A model generated the notes under the pieces. The model searched no databases and was not told where the DNA came from. It was given only the letters and a program-made list of their open reading frames with translations. Shown here in pieces: positions 42,671 through 51,281 of a DNA stretch of 64,000 nt (the first letter of the stretch is position 1; each line of letters starts with the position of its first letter). The DNA comes from Streptomyces achromogenes (lineage in GTDB: Bacteria > Actinomycetota > Actinomycetes > Streptomycetales > Streptomycetaceae). The position numbers and the translations under genes were made by a program. The stretch is from contig NZ_JAUSYH010000001.1 of NCBI RefSeq assembly GCF_030816715.1, forward strand, positions 4,030,001 to 4,094,000, read 5' to 3'.

Positions 42671-43246
42671 ATGGCTGTAAGCCTGTCCAAGGGTGGCAAC
42701 GTCTCGCTCACCAAGGAGGCTCCGGGCCTGACCGCCGTCACCGTGGGCCTCGGCTGGGACGTCCGCACCACCACCGGCACGGACTTCGACCTCGACGCCT
42801 CCGCGATCGCGGTCAACCTCCAGGGCAAGGTCTACTCCGACGGTCACTTCGTCTTCTTCAACAACAAGCAGACGCCGGACCAGACCATCGTCCACACCGG
42901 CGACAACCGCACCGGCGAGGGCGCGGGCGACGACGAGGCGATCAACGTGAACCTGGCGGGTCTCCCCGCCGACATCGACAAGATCGTCTTCCCGGTCTCG
43001 ATCTACGACGCGGAGAACCGCTCGCAGAACTTCGGCCAGGTCCGCAACGCCTACATCCGCATCGTCAACCAGGCCGGCGGCGCCGAGATCGCCCGCTACG
43101 ACCTCTCGGAGGACGCGGCCACCGAGACGGCCATGGTCTTCGGCGAGCTCTACCGCAACGGCGCGGAGTGGAAGTTCCGCGCGGTCGGCCAGGGTTACGC
43201 GTCGGGCCTCGTGGGCATCGCCCAGGACTTCGGCGTCAGCGTCTGA
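42671..43246 (+). CDS. terD: TerD-family protein
   Basis: 191-residue calcium-binding TerD/Tdd protein. It starts VSLSKGGNVSLTKEAPGL, has the paired Ca sites around GTDFDLDASAIAVN and GDDEAINVNLAGLPADIDKI, and ends MVFGELYRNGAEWKFRAVGQ. The cytosolic protein belongs to the tellurite/stress cluster family; in S. coelicolor such genes affect development and calcium balance. No terBC partners are adjacent. The region upstream has an AAAGAAAGCAAAGAAA A-rich stretch (about 42540-42556). A hairpin terminator follows. Confidence 0.93.
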   Translation: MAVSLSKGGNVSLTKEAPGLTAVTVGLGWDVRTTTGTDFDLDASAIAVNLQGKVYSDGHFVFFNNKQTPDQTIVHTGDNRTGEGAGDDEAINVNLAGLPADIDKIVFPVSIYDAENRSQNFGQVRNAYIRIVNQAGGAEIARYDLSEDAATETAMVFGELYRNGAEWKFRAVGQGYASGLVGIAQDFGVSV

Positions 43247-43303
43247 TCCACCCGGACGTCACCGGACGTTCGAACAACCGAGGCGTCCCAGGCAACCTCA
43301 CCG

Positions 43304-43337
43304 GACCGTCCGCCCTCTATCAGGAGGGTGGGCGGTC
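43304..43337 (+). terminator. Terminator of terD
   Basis: Arms 43304-43317 and 43324-43337 pair over 14 positions with two G·U pairs (GACCGTCCGCCCTC / GAGGGTGGGCGGTC), followed by TTCGTG. It lies 58 bases after terD. Confidence 0.75.
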
Positions 43338-43505
43338 TTCGTGTGACCAGCGGCTTGACCAGTCGCTCGACCGTCACGACCCGAACCTGCAGTGCGACGA
43401 CACAGGTCGCGGTGCAGCCAGAAGGTTTGACAGTCCACACGGCTGTGCGACGAGTGAACAACGCGTGCGCGGACCGTGTGCCGGTGCCAGGGGGGCCTGT
43501 TCCAC

Positions 43506-45101
43506 ATGTCCGTCGTCAGTCGTCGCAGGGCCATGGGTACGTTCGGGGTGGGGGCGGTCGCCGCCGCCGGGATCGGAGCGGCCTACGCCTACCGCGAGAC
43601 CCCCGCGGAGCCCCCGTCCGCGGCCCCGCCGACCGTCCGCAAGGCCACCGCCACGGGCGCCAACCCGGTCGTGAACGAGAACACCCACGACGGAACGGCC
43701 GACTGGGAAGTCCCCGCGGACGCCCGCCTCAGCACCAAGGACCATCTGGGACAGATCCACGGCTACGCGTCGACGACCTCCGTCGCCCCCGGGGAACCCA
43801 TCTCCTTCCACGTGTCCGTCCGCGACCCGCAGCCCTTCCGCATCTCCCTCTACCGGCTCGGCCACTACGACGGCGAGGGCGGCCGCCTGATGGCCACCGG
43901 ACCGGAGCTCACCGGCTCCCGGCAGCCCGTCCCCGCCCCGCACCCCGAGACCGGCGCCATCGTGTGCGACTGGCGCCCGTCCTGGACGCACCAAGTCCCC
44001 AGCACCTGGATATCGGGCGTCTACGTGGCCGTCTTCGAGGCCGAGGACGGCCACCGCAGCTGCACCCCGTTCGTCGTCCGCGAGCAGAACCGCGCGTCGG
44101 ACCTCCTGGTGGTCCTCCCCTTCACCACCTACCAGGCCTACAACCAATGGCCCCTGGACGGCCGCACCGGCAAGAACCTCTACCGCGGCTACCCCCGCCC
44201 CGGAGCGGTCGCCGACAGCAACCACCGCGCGTTCCAGGTGTCGTTCGACCGCCCCTACTCCGACCACGGTCTGCCCCGCTGGGCCGAGCTGGACATCACG
44301 TTCACGCGCTGGGTGGAGGCCGAGGGCCACGACGTGACATACGCGACGAGCACCGACCTGCACGAGGGCAGGATCGACCCCGAGCGCTACACGGCGATGA
44401 TCTTCCCCGGGCACGACGAGTACTGGTCGAAGCCCATGCGGGACGTTCTGGACAAGGCGGTGGACGTCGGCACCCACCTCGCCTTCCTCGCGGCCAACAA
44501 CGTCTACTTCCACATCCGGCTCACCGGCGCGGCCGACGGCACACCCGCCCGCACCGTCGCCTGCTACAAGACCGCCCCGGACCCGTCCCCCGACGCGAAC
44601 GGCCCCACCGAGCGCTGGCGTGACCTGCAGGACAAGCACGGCAAGAAGACCGGCCGCGCCGAACAAGGCGTCCTCGGCGTCCAGTACAACGGCATCCTGG
44701 CCAAACCCGCACCCCTGGTCGTCCGCAGGCCGGACCACTGGTTCTGGGAGGGCACCGGGCTCAAGGACGGCGAGGAGATACCCCACCTCGTGGCCGTCGA
44801 GGCCGACGGCTACGACAGCAAAATGCCGTCCCCCAAGGGCGCCACCCGCACCCTCCTCTCGGAGTCCCCCTACCGGGTCAAGCCGGTCAAGGGCAGCGCC
44901 CCCAAGCGGCGCATCCAGAACACCGGACTCACCGAACACGAGGGCGGCACCCTCGTCTTCGCCGCCGGCACCTTCTACTGGCCCCTCGCCCTTCAGGACA
45001 AGGACCACCACGACCCGCGCGTCGAACGCGCCACACGCAACCTCCTCGAGCGGATGCTGCTCTCGCGCGGACAGATCGGAGCAGAATCGGTCGGGGTCTG
45101 A
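43506..45101 (+). CDS. Tat-exported N,N-dimethylformamidase-β-like protein
   Basis: 531-residue exported protein resembling the large-subunit family of N,N-dimethylformamidase. The N-terminus SRRRAMGTFGVGAVAAAGIG is a twin-arginine signal. The main domain includes SDLLVVLPFTTYQAYNQWPL, MIFPGHDEYWSKPMRDVLD and HLAFLAANNVYFHIRL, a glutamine-amidotransferase-like fold in which DEYWS is conserved. The small DMFase subunit is not encoded nearby, and many such Streptomyces proteins are uncharacterised, so amide hydrolysis is not established. GGGGGG lies ten bases before the ATG. Its last codons run into a tandem repeat array. Confidence 0.82.
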   Translation: MSVVSRRRAMGTFGVGAVAAAGIGAAYAYRETPAEPPSAAPPTVRKATATGANPVVNENTHDGTADWEVPADARLSTKDHLGQIHGYASTTSVAPGEPISFHVSVRDPQPFRISLYRLGHYDGEGGRLMATGPELTGSRQPVPAPHPETGAIVCDWRPSWTHQVPSTWISGVYVAVFEAEDGHRSCTPFVVREQNRASDLLVVLPFTTYQAYNQWPLDGRTGKNLYRGYPRPGAVADSNHRAFQVSFDRPYSDHGLPRWAELDITFTRWVEAEGHDVTYATSTDLHEGRIDPERYTAMIFPGHDEYWSKPMRDVLDKAVDVGTHLAFLAANNVYFHIRLTGAADGTPARTVACYKTAPDPSPDANGPTERWRDLQDKHGKKTGRAEQGVLGVQYNGILAKPAPLVVRRPDHWFWEGTGLKDGEEIPHLVAVEADGYDSKMPSPKGATRTLLSESPYRVKPVKGSAPKRRIQNTGLTEHEGGTLVFAAGTFYWPLALQDKDHHDPRVERATRNLLERMLLSRGQIGAESVGV

Positions 45102-45207
45102 CCGGTCGGAATCTGAGAAACGGTCAGGGTCTGACCGGCCGAGATCTGAGAAACGGTCGGTGTCTGACCGGCCCGGGGGGCTCAGAAATGGTCCGGGTCT
45201 GACCCGC
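45087..45207. repeat. 33-bp tandem repeat array
   Basis: Units at 45087-45119, 45120-45152, 45153-45187 and a partial copy at 45188-45207, each starting CGGTCNGGGTCTGACCGG and most ending ATCTGAGAAA. Each contains the small palindrome GGTCTGACC. The first unit overlaps the stop codon of the preceding gene; the array ends about 25 bases before the next gene. Confidence 0.9.
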
Positions 45208-45230
45208 CGGCAGGCCCTACCCTGCGGCCC

Positions 45231-46189
45231 ATGATCCTGACTGCCCTCCCCCTCGCCGCCGGCCACGACATCCCGGGCCCCCTTCTCACCGAACTGACCG
45301 CCCTCTACGCCTCCAACCGCGAATTCCAGGCACTCAGCGGCGACTTCCCGGATCCGCACGACATCCGGCCGGAGCAGGTGGCGGCGGCCCTCGCGGAACA
45401 GGCGGCGACCGAAGGGGCGGAGGTGCTGCCGGCCCGCAGCGGGGAAAGGCTGGTCGGGTGGCCATCACCCTGGCCCGGCACCCCGACCCCGCCGCCCCGG
45501 ACCCGTGGATCGGACTGCTGATGGTCGACGCCGCCGAGCACGGGCAGGGGCACGGACGCCGGATCGCCGAGCAGATCGAGGAGCGGTTCCGCGCGGACGG
45601 CCGCACCGGCCTCCGGCTCGCCGTGCTCGACGCCAACCCCAAAGGCCTCGCGTTCTGGACCGCCCTCGGATACGGGGTGATCGGCCACCGTCCGGACCTG
45701 CAACACGGGCGCCCCTGCTCCGTGCTGCGCAAGCCGCTGCCCCGGCTGCGCCGCGCCGCACGCGTCGCCGTCGTCGACCCCGGCGGCTCCGTCCTGCTCT
45801 TCCGGTACGTCAACCCCGACGTCGGCCCGCACTGGGCACTGCCCGGCGGCGGACTCGAGGAAGGCGAGACGCCCCGCGAGGCCGCCCTGCGCGAGCTGCG
45901 CGAGAAGACCGGCTGGAGCGACCTGGAACCCGGGCCCCTCCTGTGCACCTGGGAACACGACTTCGCCCGCTCCGACATCGTCATCCGCCAGCACGAGCAC
46001 ATCTACGTCACTCCGGGCCCGCACCGCGAGCCCACCGGCCCCGACCTGGCCGCCGCCCACGCCGCCGACGGCATCCTCGGCTGGCGCTGGTGGCCCCGGC
46101 GGGAACTGCACGCGTCCGCCGAGCCGGTATGACCGTCCGACCTCGCCCGGCTGCTCGACGAACACGACGCGACGCCCCGCACGGCCTGA
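45231..46189 (+). pseudogene. GNAT-Nudix fusion gene, broken twice
   Basis: A two-domain gene: GNAT acetyltransferase (start to about 45730, ending KGLAFWTALGYGVIG) fused to a Nudix hydrolase (RAARVAVVDPGGSVLLFRY, ALPGGGLEEGETPREAAL). Two lesions are visible. A single G is missing at about 45456-45458, so GERLVG loses frame before VAITLARHPD. An in-frame TGA at 46130-46132 stands where homologues usually have Trp, and the frame then continues PSDLARLLDEHDATPRTA to a normal stop at 46187-46189. The Nudix box also reads RELREKTG, with Lys replacing a catalytic Glu. The gene therefore looks inactive. The second segment alone could still give a 224-residue protein from GTG 45458. Confidence 0.8.
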
Positions 46190-46277
46190 CCGGAACGGCA
46201 GGCCCGCACACGGACCGGACCGGACGACGAACCGCCCTCCCCCACCGGTCAGCAGACGTCCTGGGAGCACAGGGGAA

Positions 46278-47684
46278 TCAGGGGAGCTCCGGCTTGCCCT
46301 CCCCGTACAGCCAGTCCGCCCAGACGTCGTCGAAGTCCGCGTCCGGCGCCGCCTTCTCGACGTACGCCGTGAAGGCGTCCGTGTCGGCGTTCCCGTGCCG
46401 GTGGGCGGCGGCCCAACCCCGCACGATGTCGTAGAAGGCGTCGTCGCCCACGGTCTGCCGGATGCGGTGCAGCACCATCGCGCCGCGCAGATAGACCGGC
46501 TCGTCGGAGACATGGGCAGCGCTCGTCGGCTTCGCGGGCGGGAAGTCCCACAGATTCGCGTACTCCTCGACACCGTGGTCGTAGAGCCCGGTGAACGTCC
46601 GCTCCGCCGTGGCACCGCCCTCGTCCTCCGCCCACAGCCACTCCGCGTACGTCGCGAAGCCCTCGTTGAGCCACATGTCCTGCCAGCTCTTCGGCGTCAC
46701 GGAGTCACCGAACCACTGGTGTGCGGTCTCGTGCACCAGGGTCGGCAGGTCGGGGGCGCCCGGGTAGACCGGACGGCTCTGCGTCTCCAGGGCGTACCCG
46801 GCGTCCCCCGGGCGGTCGACGATCGCCCCGGCCGACGAGAAGGGGTACGGGCCGAAGTTGTTCCGCGCCCACTCCATGACCTCGGGCAGCCGGGCAAGCA
46901 CCGCACGGCTCGCCGCCGCCTGCGTCGGGTCGACCGCGACATACACCGGCAGACCGTCGCGCGTCGTGGACTCGGTGACCGTGAAGTCGCCGACGGCGAC
47001 CGTCGCCAGATAGCTCGCCATCGGCTCGGCGATCCGCCAGAAGAACGTCGTACGGCCGCCGCCCGCCGCCTTCCGGCCGCGCAACTCCCCGTTGGAGACG
47101 GCCGTCAGCCCCTTCGGGACGGTGACGGCGATGTCGTAGGACGCCTTGTCCGACGGATGATGATTGCCCGGGAACCAGGCCATCGAGCCGACCGGCTCAC
47201 CGAGGGCCAGAACCCCGTCCTCGGTGCGCAGCCAGCCCTCCTTCGAACCGTCCGGGTCGGTGATCGTGAGCGGACTGCCGGAGTAGCGGACCGCCACCTC
47301 GAAGGTCTCGCCCTCGGACAGCGGGTCCGACGGGCGGACGGTCAGCTCCTGACCGTCCCGCCGGAACTCGGCCGCCGCGCCCTCGACGGTCACCCCCGCC
47401 ACCTCCAGGCCCGAGAAATCCAGCCGGAAGGCGGAAAGATCCCGAGTCGCGCGGGCCGTGACGACGGCAGAACCGCTCAGCCGCCCGCCGCCCGGGTCGT
47501 AGGCGAGCGTCAGGCCGTAGTGGGAGACGTCGTAGCCGCCGTTGCCCGCCTTCGGGAAGTACGGGTCGCCCACCCCGGAGGCGCCGTCCGAGCCGCCCCC
47601 CGCACCCCCCTCGCAGGCCGTCAGGGCGAGGCTCCAGGCCAGTAACCCGGCCACCAACGGGACACACCGCACGGATCTGGACAT
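46278..47684 (-). CDS. M1-family zinc metallopeptidase, lipoprotein
   Basis: 468-residue exported aminopeptidase-like protein of the gluzincin M1 family. The signal ends in lipobox LTAC. The catalytic site is HETAHQWFGD (HExxH) with the third zinc ligand in NEGFATYAEW; the substrate-side exopeptidase motif appears as YALETQSRP rather than GAMEN. N-terminal β-domain: YDVSHYGLTLAYDPGGGRLSG. It lacks the C-terminal HEAT-like domain of large M1 enzymes, as secreted Streptomyces members do. ATG 47684 overlaps the region of the divergent hypothetical gene, whose start is 58 bases away. Confidence 0.93.
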   Translation of the reverse strand: MSRSVRCVPLVAGLLAWSLALTACEGGAGGGSDGASGVGDPYFPKAGNGGYDVSHYGLTLAYDPGGGRLSGSAVVTARATRDLSAFRLDFSGLEVAGVTVEGAAAEFRRDGQELTVRPSDPLSEGETFEVAVRYSGSPLTITDPDGSKEGWLRTEDGVLALGEPVGSMAWFPGNHHPSDKASYDIAVTVPKGLTAVSNGELRGRKAAGGGRTTFFWRIAEPMASYLATVAVGDFTVTESTTRDGLPVYVAVDPTQAAASRAVLARLPEVMEWARNNFGPYPFSSAGAIVDRPGDAGYALETQSRPVYPGAPDLPTLVHETAHQWFGDSVTPKSWQDMWLNEGFATYAEWLWAEDEGGATAERTFTGLYDHGVEEYANLWDFPPAKPTSAAHVSDEPVYLRGAMVLHRIRQTVGDDAFYDIVRGWAAAHRHGNADTDAFTAYVEKAAPDADFDDVWADWLYGEGKPELP

Positions 47685-47742
47685 GCCAGTGATCCTATGG
47701 GGACGTCCGGCACCCGCACGGGGCCGTGACACCATCGCCTAC

Positions 47743-48243
47743 GTGCTCGACATCGGCTACGCCCTCTCCAACCGCTTCCCGGACCCGCCGCAGACGGACT
47801 ACCGGCGCGCGGACGTCCGCGCCCTGCGCCACGACCTGTTCTGCGGGGACGTCTACCTCGCCGACACCAAGGCGGACCGCGAGCTGTCCACAGCCTGGGG
47901 ATGGGTGCCGGTACTGGACTTCGCATGGGCACTGTGCGACATCGTCGAGCAGATCGACCAGGACCCGGCCGGCTCCCGCGCCTCCCGCCCCCAGTACGCC
48001 GAACTCGACTTCACCGAGTCCACCGACCGCATGCTCTTCGAACGCCGCTTCGGCTGGGTGGACGTCGAGGCCGACTGGATGCCGGCCGAGGAACCCCCGC
48101 TGACCTTCTCGCACACCGAACTCCGCCGCGAGGCCCGCGACTTCCTGCACGACCTGCTCGCCGACCTCATCGACCTGCACGACGACCTCGGCGAGAACCC
48201 GGCCGTCTGGACGCTCCAGGCACGCTTCCCCCGCGTGAAATGA
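47743..48243 (+). CDS. Hypothetical protein
   Basis: 166-residue acidic cytosolic protein, not recognised. Characteristic segments are LDIGYALSNRFPDPPQTDYR, GWVPVLDFAWALCDIVEQID and REARDFLHDLLADLIDLHDD; an abundance of Asp and Trp is reminiscent of immunity-like proteins, but no toxin is nearby. GTG 47743 is chosen because similarity to a folded domain starts there; ATG 47683 would add 20 residues that overlap the M1 gene start. It converges on the pentapeptide-repeat gene with a six-base gap. Confidence 0.75.
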   Translation: MLDIGYALSNRFPDPPQTDYRRADVRALRHDLFCGDVYLADTKADRELSTAWGWVPVLDFAWALCDIVEQIDQDPAGSRASRPQYAELDFTESTDRMLFERRFGWVDVEADWMPAEEPPLTFSHTELRREARDFLHDLLADLIDLHDDLGENPAVWTLQARFPRVK

Positions 48244-48249
48244 CCCGGC

Positions 48250-48996
48250 TCAGCCCTCCACCCTGATCCCCAGCTCACCCGCCAGCACCGGAGCCAGATC
48301 CAGCAGCTGGGCCGCGCTGATCACCGCACCGGACAACCGGCCCACACCCCCCGCGATGCCCAGCTCCACCGCCCCCCGCAGATCCACGTCGCTCAGCGTC
48401 GCCGCCGTGAAGTCGACGGACCTCAGGGCACAGTCGACGAACTCGACACGCTCCAGACGCGCACCCCCGAAATCCGGCTCGACCAGAACACACCCCTCGA
48501 AGACGACGTCCCGCAACCGCGCCTGACGCAGATTCAGATAGTCGATCTTGCCGCCGCGCACCACCACCCGCTCCAGCACCGCGCCGTACAGCTGCACACC
48601 GCCCAGACGGGCGTCGAGCACCTCGACGTCACGCAGCGTCGCCTCCGCCAGATCCGTGCCGACACCCCGCAGCCCGGTGAGAACGGAGTCCAGGACCCGG
48701 GCCTTGCGCAGCCGCGTCCCGTCCAGCGCACACCCCGTCACCGCGCAGTCCATGAACCGCGCGCCCCCGCCGTCCTGCTCCGCCAGATCCAGCTCACGGA
48801 ACTCCACGCCGTCGTAGTCCCCGTCGGGCTCCAGCTCCCCGCCCGCGAACGGCTCGAGCACCGGCAACCGCACCTCCGGCCGCCGCGCGCCCTTCACCAC
48901 GCCGGCCCCCCTGCCACCGGCCCCCCTGCCGCCGGGCCCGCCCGGGGCCGCCCCCGAGCGCGCGCCCCCGCCCACACCTGTACTTGTCCTCGCCAT
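48250..48996 (-). CDS. Pentapeptide-repeat protein
   Basis: 248-residue protein. After a Gly-rich ~35-residue start, residues ~60-225 are built of A(D/N)LXX-type pentapeptide repeats (CALDGTRLRKARVLDSVLTG, ATLRDVEVLDARLGG, ATLSDVDLRGAVELG), predicting a right-handed quadrilateral β-helix. The best-known members mimic DNA and protect gyrase; this one cannot be assigned. It has no signal or membrane helix. It is divergent from the truncated oxidoreductase with its SoxR-type promoter. Confidence 0.88.
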   Translation of the reverse strand: MARTSTGVGGGARSGAAPGGPGGRGAGGRGAGVVKGARRPEVRLPVLEPFAGGELEPDGDYDGVEFRELDLAEQDGGGARFMDCAVTGCALDGTRLRKARVLDSVLTGLRGVGTDLAEATLRDVEVLDARLGGVQLYGAVLERVVVRGGKIDYLNLRQARLRDVVFEGCVLVEPDFGGARLERVEFVDCALRSVDFTAATLSDVDLRGAVELGIAGGVGRLSGAVISAAQLLDLAPVLAGELGIRVEG

Positions 48997-49038
48997 ACCC
49001 CCATGCTGCACCCCGCCACTGACAATCGCCGTCACCCC

Positions 49039-49065
49039 TTGACCTCGACCGAACTTGAGGTTGAA
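49039..49065 (+). promoter_or_regulatory. SoxR-type box before truncated oxidoreductase
   Basis: TTGACCTCGACCGAACTTGA followed by GGTTGAA contains the dyad ACCTC...GAGGT with a ten-base centre, close to SoxR operators, and its TTGACC can double as the -35 box. It lies 50 bases before the ATG. In S. coelicolor a quinone oxidoreductase at the matching locus (SCO4266, from memory) is a SoxR target. Confidence 0.65.
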
Positions 49066-49114
49066 CGCTGGAGCAGCCCACCCACAGCACCCACGCCGCC
49101 CACCGGAGGACCCC

Positions 49115-49600
49115 ATGCACGCCATCCGCCTCCACGCCTTCGGCCCCGCCGAGAACCTCCGCCACGAGGAGGTGGACGACCCCGTACCCGGACCCGGCCA
49201 GGTCCGCATCGCCGTCGAGGCCGCCGGCGTCCACCTCCTCGACACCGCCCTGCGCCAAGGCATCCAGGGACCCGCACCCCTCCCCGCCGCCCTGCCCACC
49301 ATCCCCGGCCGCGAAGTCGCCGGCGTCGTCGACGCCCTCGGCGAGGAAACCCCCGGCACCTGGCTCGGCCGACGCGTCGTCGCCCACATCGGCTTCGCCC
49401 CCGGCGGCTACGCCGAACTCACCGTCACCGACGCCGAACGCCTCCACGAGATCCCGGCCTTCCTGACCGCCGCCCAGGCCGTCGCCATGATCGGCACCGG
49501 CCGCACCGCCCTCGGAGTCGCCCAGTTCGCCGACCTCGGCCCCCACTCCGTCGCCCTCGTCACCGCAGCCGCCGGCGGCATCGGCACCCTCCTCGTCCAA
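49115..49600 (+). pseudogene. Zinc-independent quinone oxidoreductase, 3' truncated
   Basis: The gene starts normally (GGAGGA, ATG; product begins HAIRLHAFGPAENLRHEEVD) and matches medium-chain NADPH:quinone oxidoreductases through the groES-like domain (IPGREVAGVVDALGEE) into the nucleotide fold VTAAAGGIGTLLVQ, about 162 residues. It then ends abruptly at about 49600, where a ~320-residue enzyme should continue. Past this point the frame runs on antisense to the rhomboid-like and other genes with no stop until 51323-51325. The cut is 40 bases from the end of the next gene. Without the Rossmann half it cannot bind NADPH. Confidence 0.88.
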
Positions 49601-49639
49601 GACGCCGACCGCACGCACCGAACCGCTCACGGCCGGGCC

Positions 49640-50305
49640 CTACTCCCGCGACACAGCCCCCGTCCCCTTCGGATCCCGCACACTCCCACGCCCCCTGACC
49701 AGCGGAAAACACCCCAACCCGATCAGCACGGACACGAAATGCCCGAAATCCGTGAACGTCGGCGCCTCCACCAGCGGAAGACCGTAGAAGACCAGGACGA
49801 CCACGAGATACGCGTACCGCCACGGCGAACGCATGCCGTAGAACAGCACCGCCACCACACCCGACAGCGCATAACTCACCCCCACGTCCAGCGTCTCCAC
49901 CGACGACCGAGGAGCGAGCCCCTCCTGGATCGCCACCGCCAGCGCACCCTCACTGACCAACGTCGCCAGCACATGCGCCGCCGCACACACCGCCAACCAC
50001 CGCGCCGTCCCCAGCCACCGCTCCGCCCGGGCGTGGAACACCGTGTACAGCACCGCGTACGGCACCCAGTACCCGCCGTCGATCCACATCGCACTCGCCA
50101 CCAGCACCCGCACCGGATGCCGCGACAGCTCATGGATGTTCGTCGACCTCTGCCGCAGAAACTCCTGCTCGAACTCCGGGGACATACGGTGCAGCGCCAC
50201 CGTGGTCACGAAAAGGACCGCCAGCCACACATACGTACCGGGCGCACCGCGGACATACGCCCACACCGCCTGCCCGACCCCGGAAAACCCCCTGAGCCGT
50301 CTCAC
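49640..50305 (-). CDS. Rhomboid-like integral membrane protein
   Basis: 221-residue polytopic protein with about six hydrophobic segments. It resembles the rhomboid-like (RRPP/inactive) group of actinobacteria: TYVWLAVLFVTTVALHRM, GGYWVPYAVLYTVFHARAER, LDVGVSYALSGVVAVLFYGM. The GxSx serine motif of active rhomboids is replaced by DVGVSYALSG with uncertain catalytic competence. GTG 50305 is the likely start; a GATACT box ten bases upstream suggests a leaderless message. The start codon of the divergent APH gene is only 22 bases away. Its 3' end lies 40 bases from the truncation point of the oxidoreductase. Confidence 0.75.
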   Translation of the reverse strand: MRRLRGFSGVGQAVWAYVRGAPGTYVWLAVLFVTTVALHRMSPEFEQEFLRQRSTNIHELSRHPVRVLVASAMWIDGGYWVPYAVLYTVFHARAERWLGTARWLAVCAAAHVLATLVSEGALAVAIQEGLAPRSSVETLDVGVSYALSGVVAVLFYGMRSPWRYAYLVVVLVFYGLPLVEAPTFTDFGHFVSVLIGLGCFPLVRGRGSVRDPKGTGAVSRE

Positions 50306-50327
50306 CCGGCCCAGTATCGTCCCCGAG
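50306..50327. promoter_or_regulatory. Shared -10 region of two divergent leaderless genes
   Basis: Only 22 bases separate the GTG of the rhomboid-like gene (minus) from the GTG of the APH gene (plus). The centre AGTATCGT offers TATCGT for the plus gene and GATACT for the minus gene, each eight to ten bases from its start codon. Both promoters would extend into the other gene's first codons. Confidence 0.55.
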
Positions 50328-51206
50328 GTGATCGACGTTCCGGCCCCACTCGCCGCAGAACAGGTGAAGTACAACGGCCCCGCGGGCCACGCGTTCATCA
50401 CCGGCCTCCCGGACCTCGCCCAGCACTTCCTCGACCGCTGGGAACTACGGGTCGACGGCCCCTCCATGCACGGCGTGAGCGCCCTCGTTCTGCCCGTCAC
50501 CACCGCCGACGACACCGAAGCCGTCCTCAAACTCCAACTCCTCGACGACGAGAGCGCCGGCGAACCCGTCGCCCTGCGCCTCTGGGACGGCGACCACGCC
50601 GTACGCCTCCTCCGGCACGACGACCCCACGGGCAGCATGCTCCTCGAACGCCTCGACCCGACCCGCATGCTGTCCCACCTGGACGACGTCCACGAGGCCG
50701 TCCACGTCATCGCCGGCCTGCTCACCCGCCTGACGGCCCTCCCCGCACCGGAGGACATGCGCCGCCTCGACGACATCGCCCACGCCATGCTGGACCAGAC
50801 CCCCCGCGCCCTGGCACACGTCCCCGACCCGACCGACCGCCGCCTGCTCGCCGACTGTGCGGCCGCCCTGCGCGAGGTCGTCACCGAACCCGGCGACCGG
50901 CTCCTGCACTGGGACCTGCACTACGAGAACGTCCTCGCCGCCGACCGCGCCCCCTGGCTCGCCATCGACCCGAAACCCCTCGCCGGCGACCCCGGCTTCG
51001 AACTCCTGCCGGCGATCGCCAACCACTACGACCCGGCGGACGTGCACTGGCGCTTCGACGCACTGACCGCCACCCTCGGCCTCGACCGCGAACGAGCCCG
51101 CGCCTGGACCCTCGCCCGCGTCCTCCAGCACTGCCTCTGGGAGATCGAGGACGGCCGCCCCCCGGACCCGAGCAGGCTGGAAACCGCCCGCCTCCTGCGC
51201 GGCTGA
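50328..51206 (+). CDS. Aminoglycoside/hydroxyurea phosphotransferase-like kinase
   Basis: 292-residue kinase-like protein of the APH(6)/hydroxyurea resistance family. The Brenner motif is HWDLHYENVLAADRAPWLAI, followed by DPKPLAGDPGFELLPAIANH; the N-lobe has VLKLQLLDDESAGEPVALRL with the ATP lysine. It could phosphorylate streptomycin-like compounds, but many Streptomyces homologues have unknown substrates. GTG 50328 lies beside the shared divergent promoter. The tRNA-Thr gene follows on the other strand. Confidence 0.88.
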   Translation: MIDVPAPLAAEQVKYNGPAGHAFITGLPDLAQHFLDRWELRVDGPSMHGVSALVLPVTTADDTEAVLKLQLLDDESAGEPVALRLWDGDHAVRLLRHDDPTGSMLLERLDPTRMLSHLDDVHEAVHVIAGLLTRLTALPAPEDMRRLDDIAHAMLDQTPRALAHVPDPTDRRLLADCAAALREVVTEPGDRLLHWDLHYENVLAADRAPWLAIDPKPLAGDPGFELLPAIANHYDPADVHWRFDALTATLGLDRERARAWTLARVLQHCLWEIEDGRPPDPSRLETARLLRG

Positions 51207-51233
51207 CAGCAACGCCGGACAGGCGAGAGACGC

Positions 51234-51273
51234 AAAAAGTAAGCCCAGGCCAGAAACATCCTGACCTGGGCTT
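51234..51273 (-). terminator. Terminator of tRNA-Thr
   Basis: On the minus strand AAGCCCAGG, a 15-base loop and CCTGGGCTT form a nine-bp stem followed by ACTTTTTGCG, a classical intrinsic terminator nine bases after the tRNA. Confidence 0.85.
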
Positions 51274-51281
51274 TCCCTTGA

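Noticed and set aside
45087..45207. CRISPR-like array
   Set aside because: Units are contiguous with no unique spacers, only 3.5 copies, and no cas genes are in the window.
50043..50327. Upstream extension of the APH gene by ~95 codons
   Set aside because: It would run antisense through the rhomboid-like gene; kinase similarity starts after GTG 50328.
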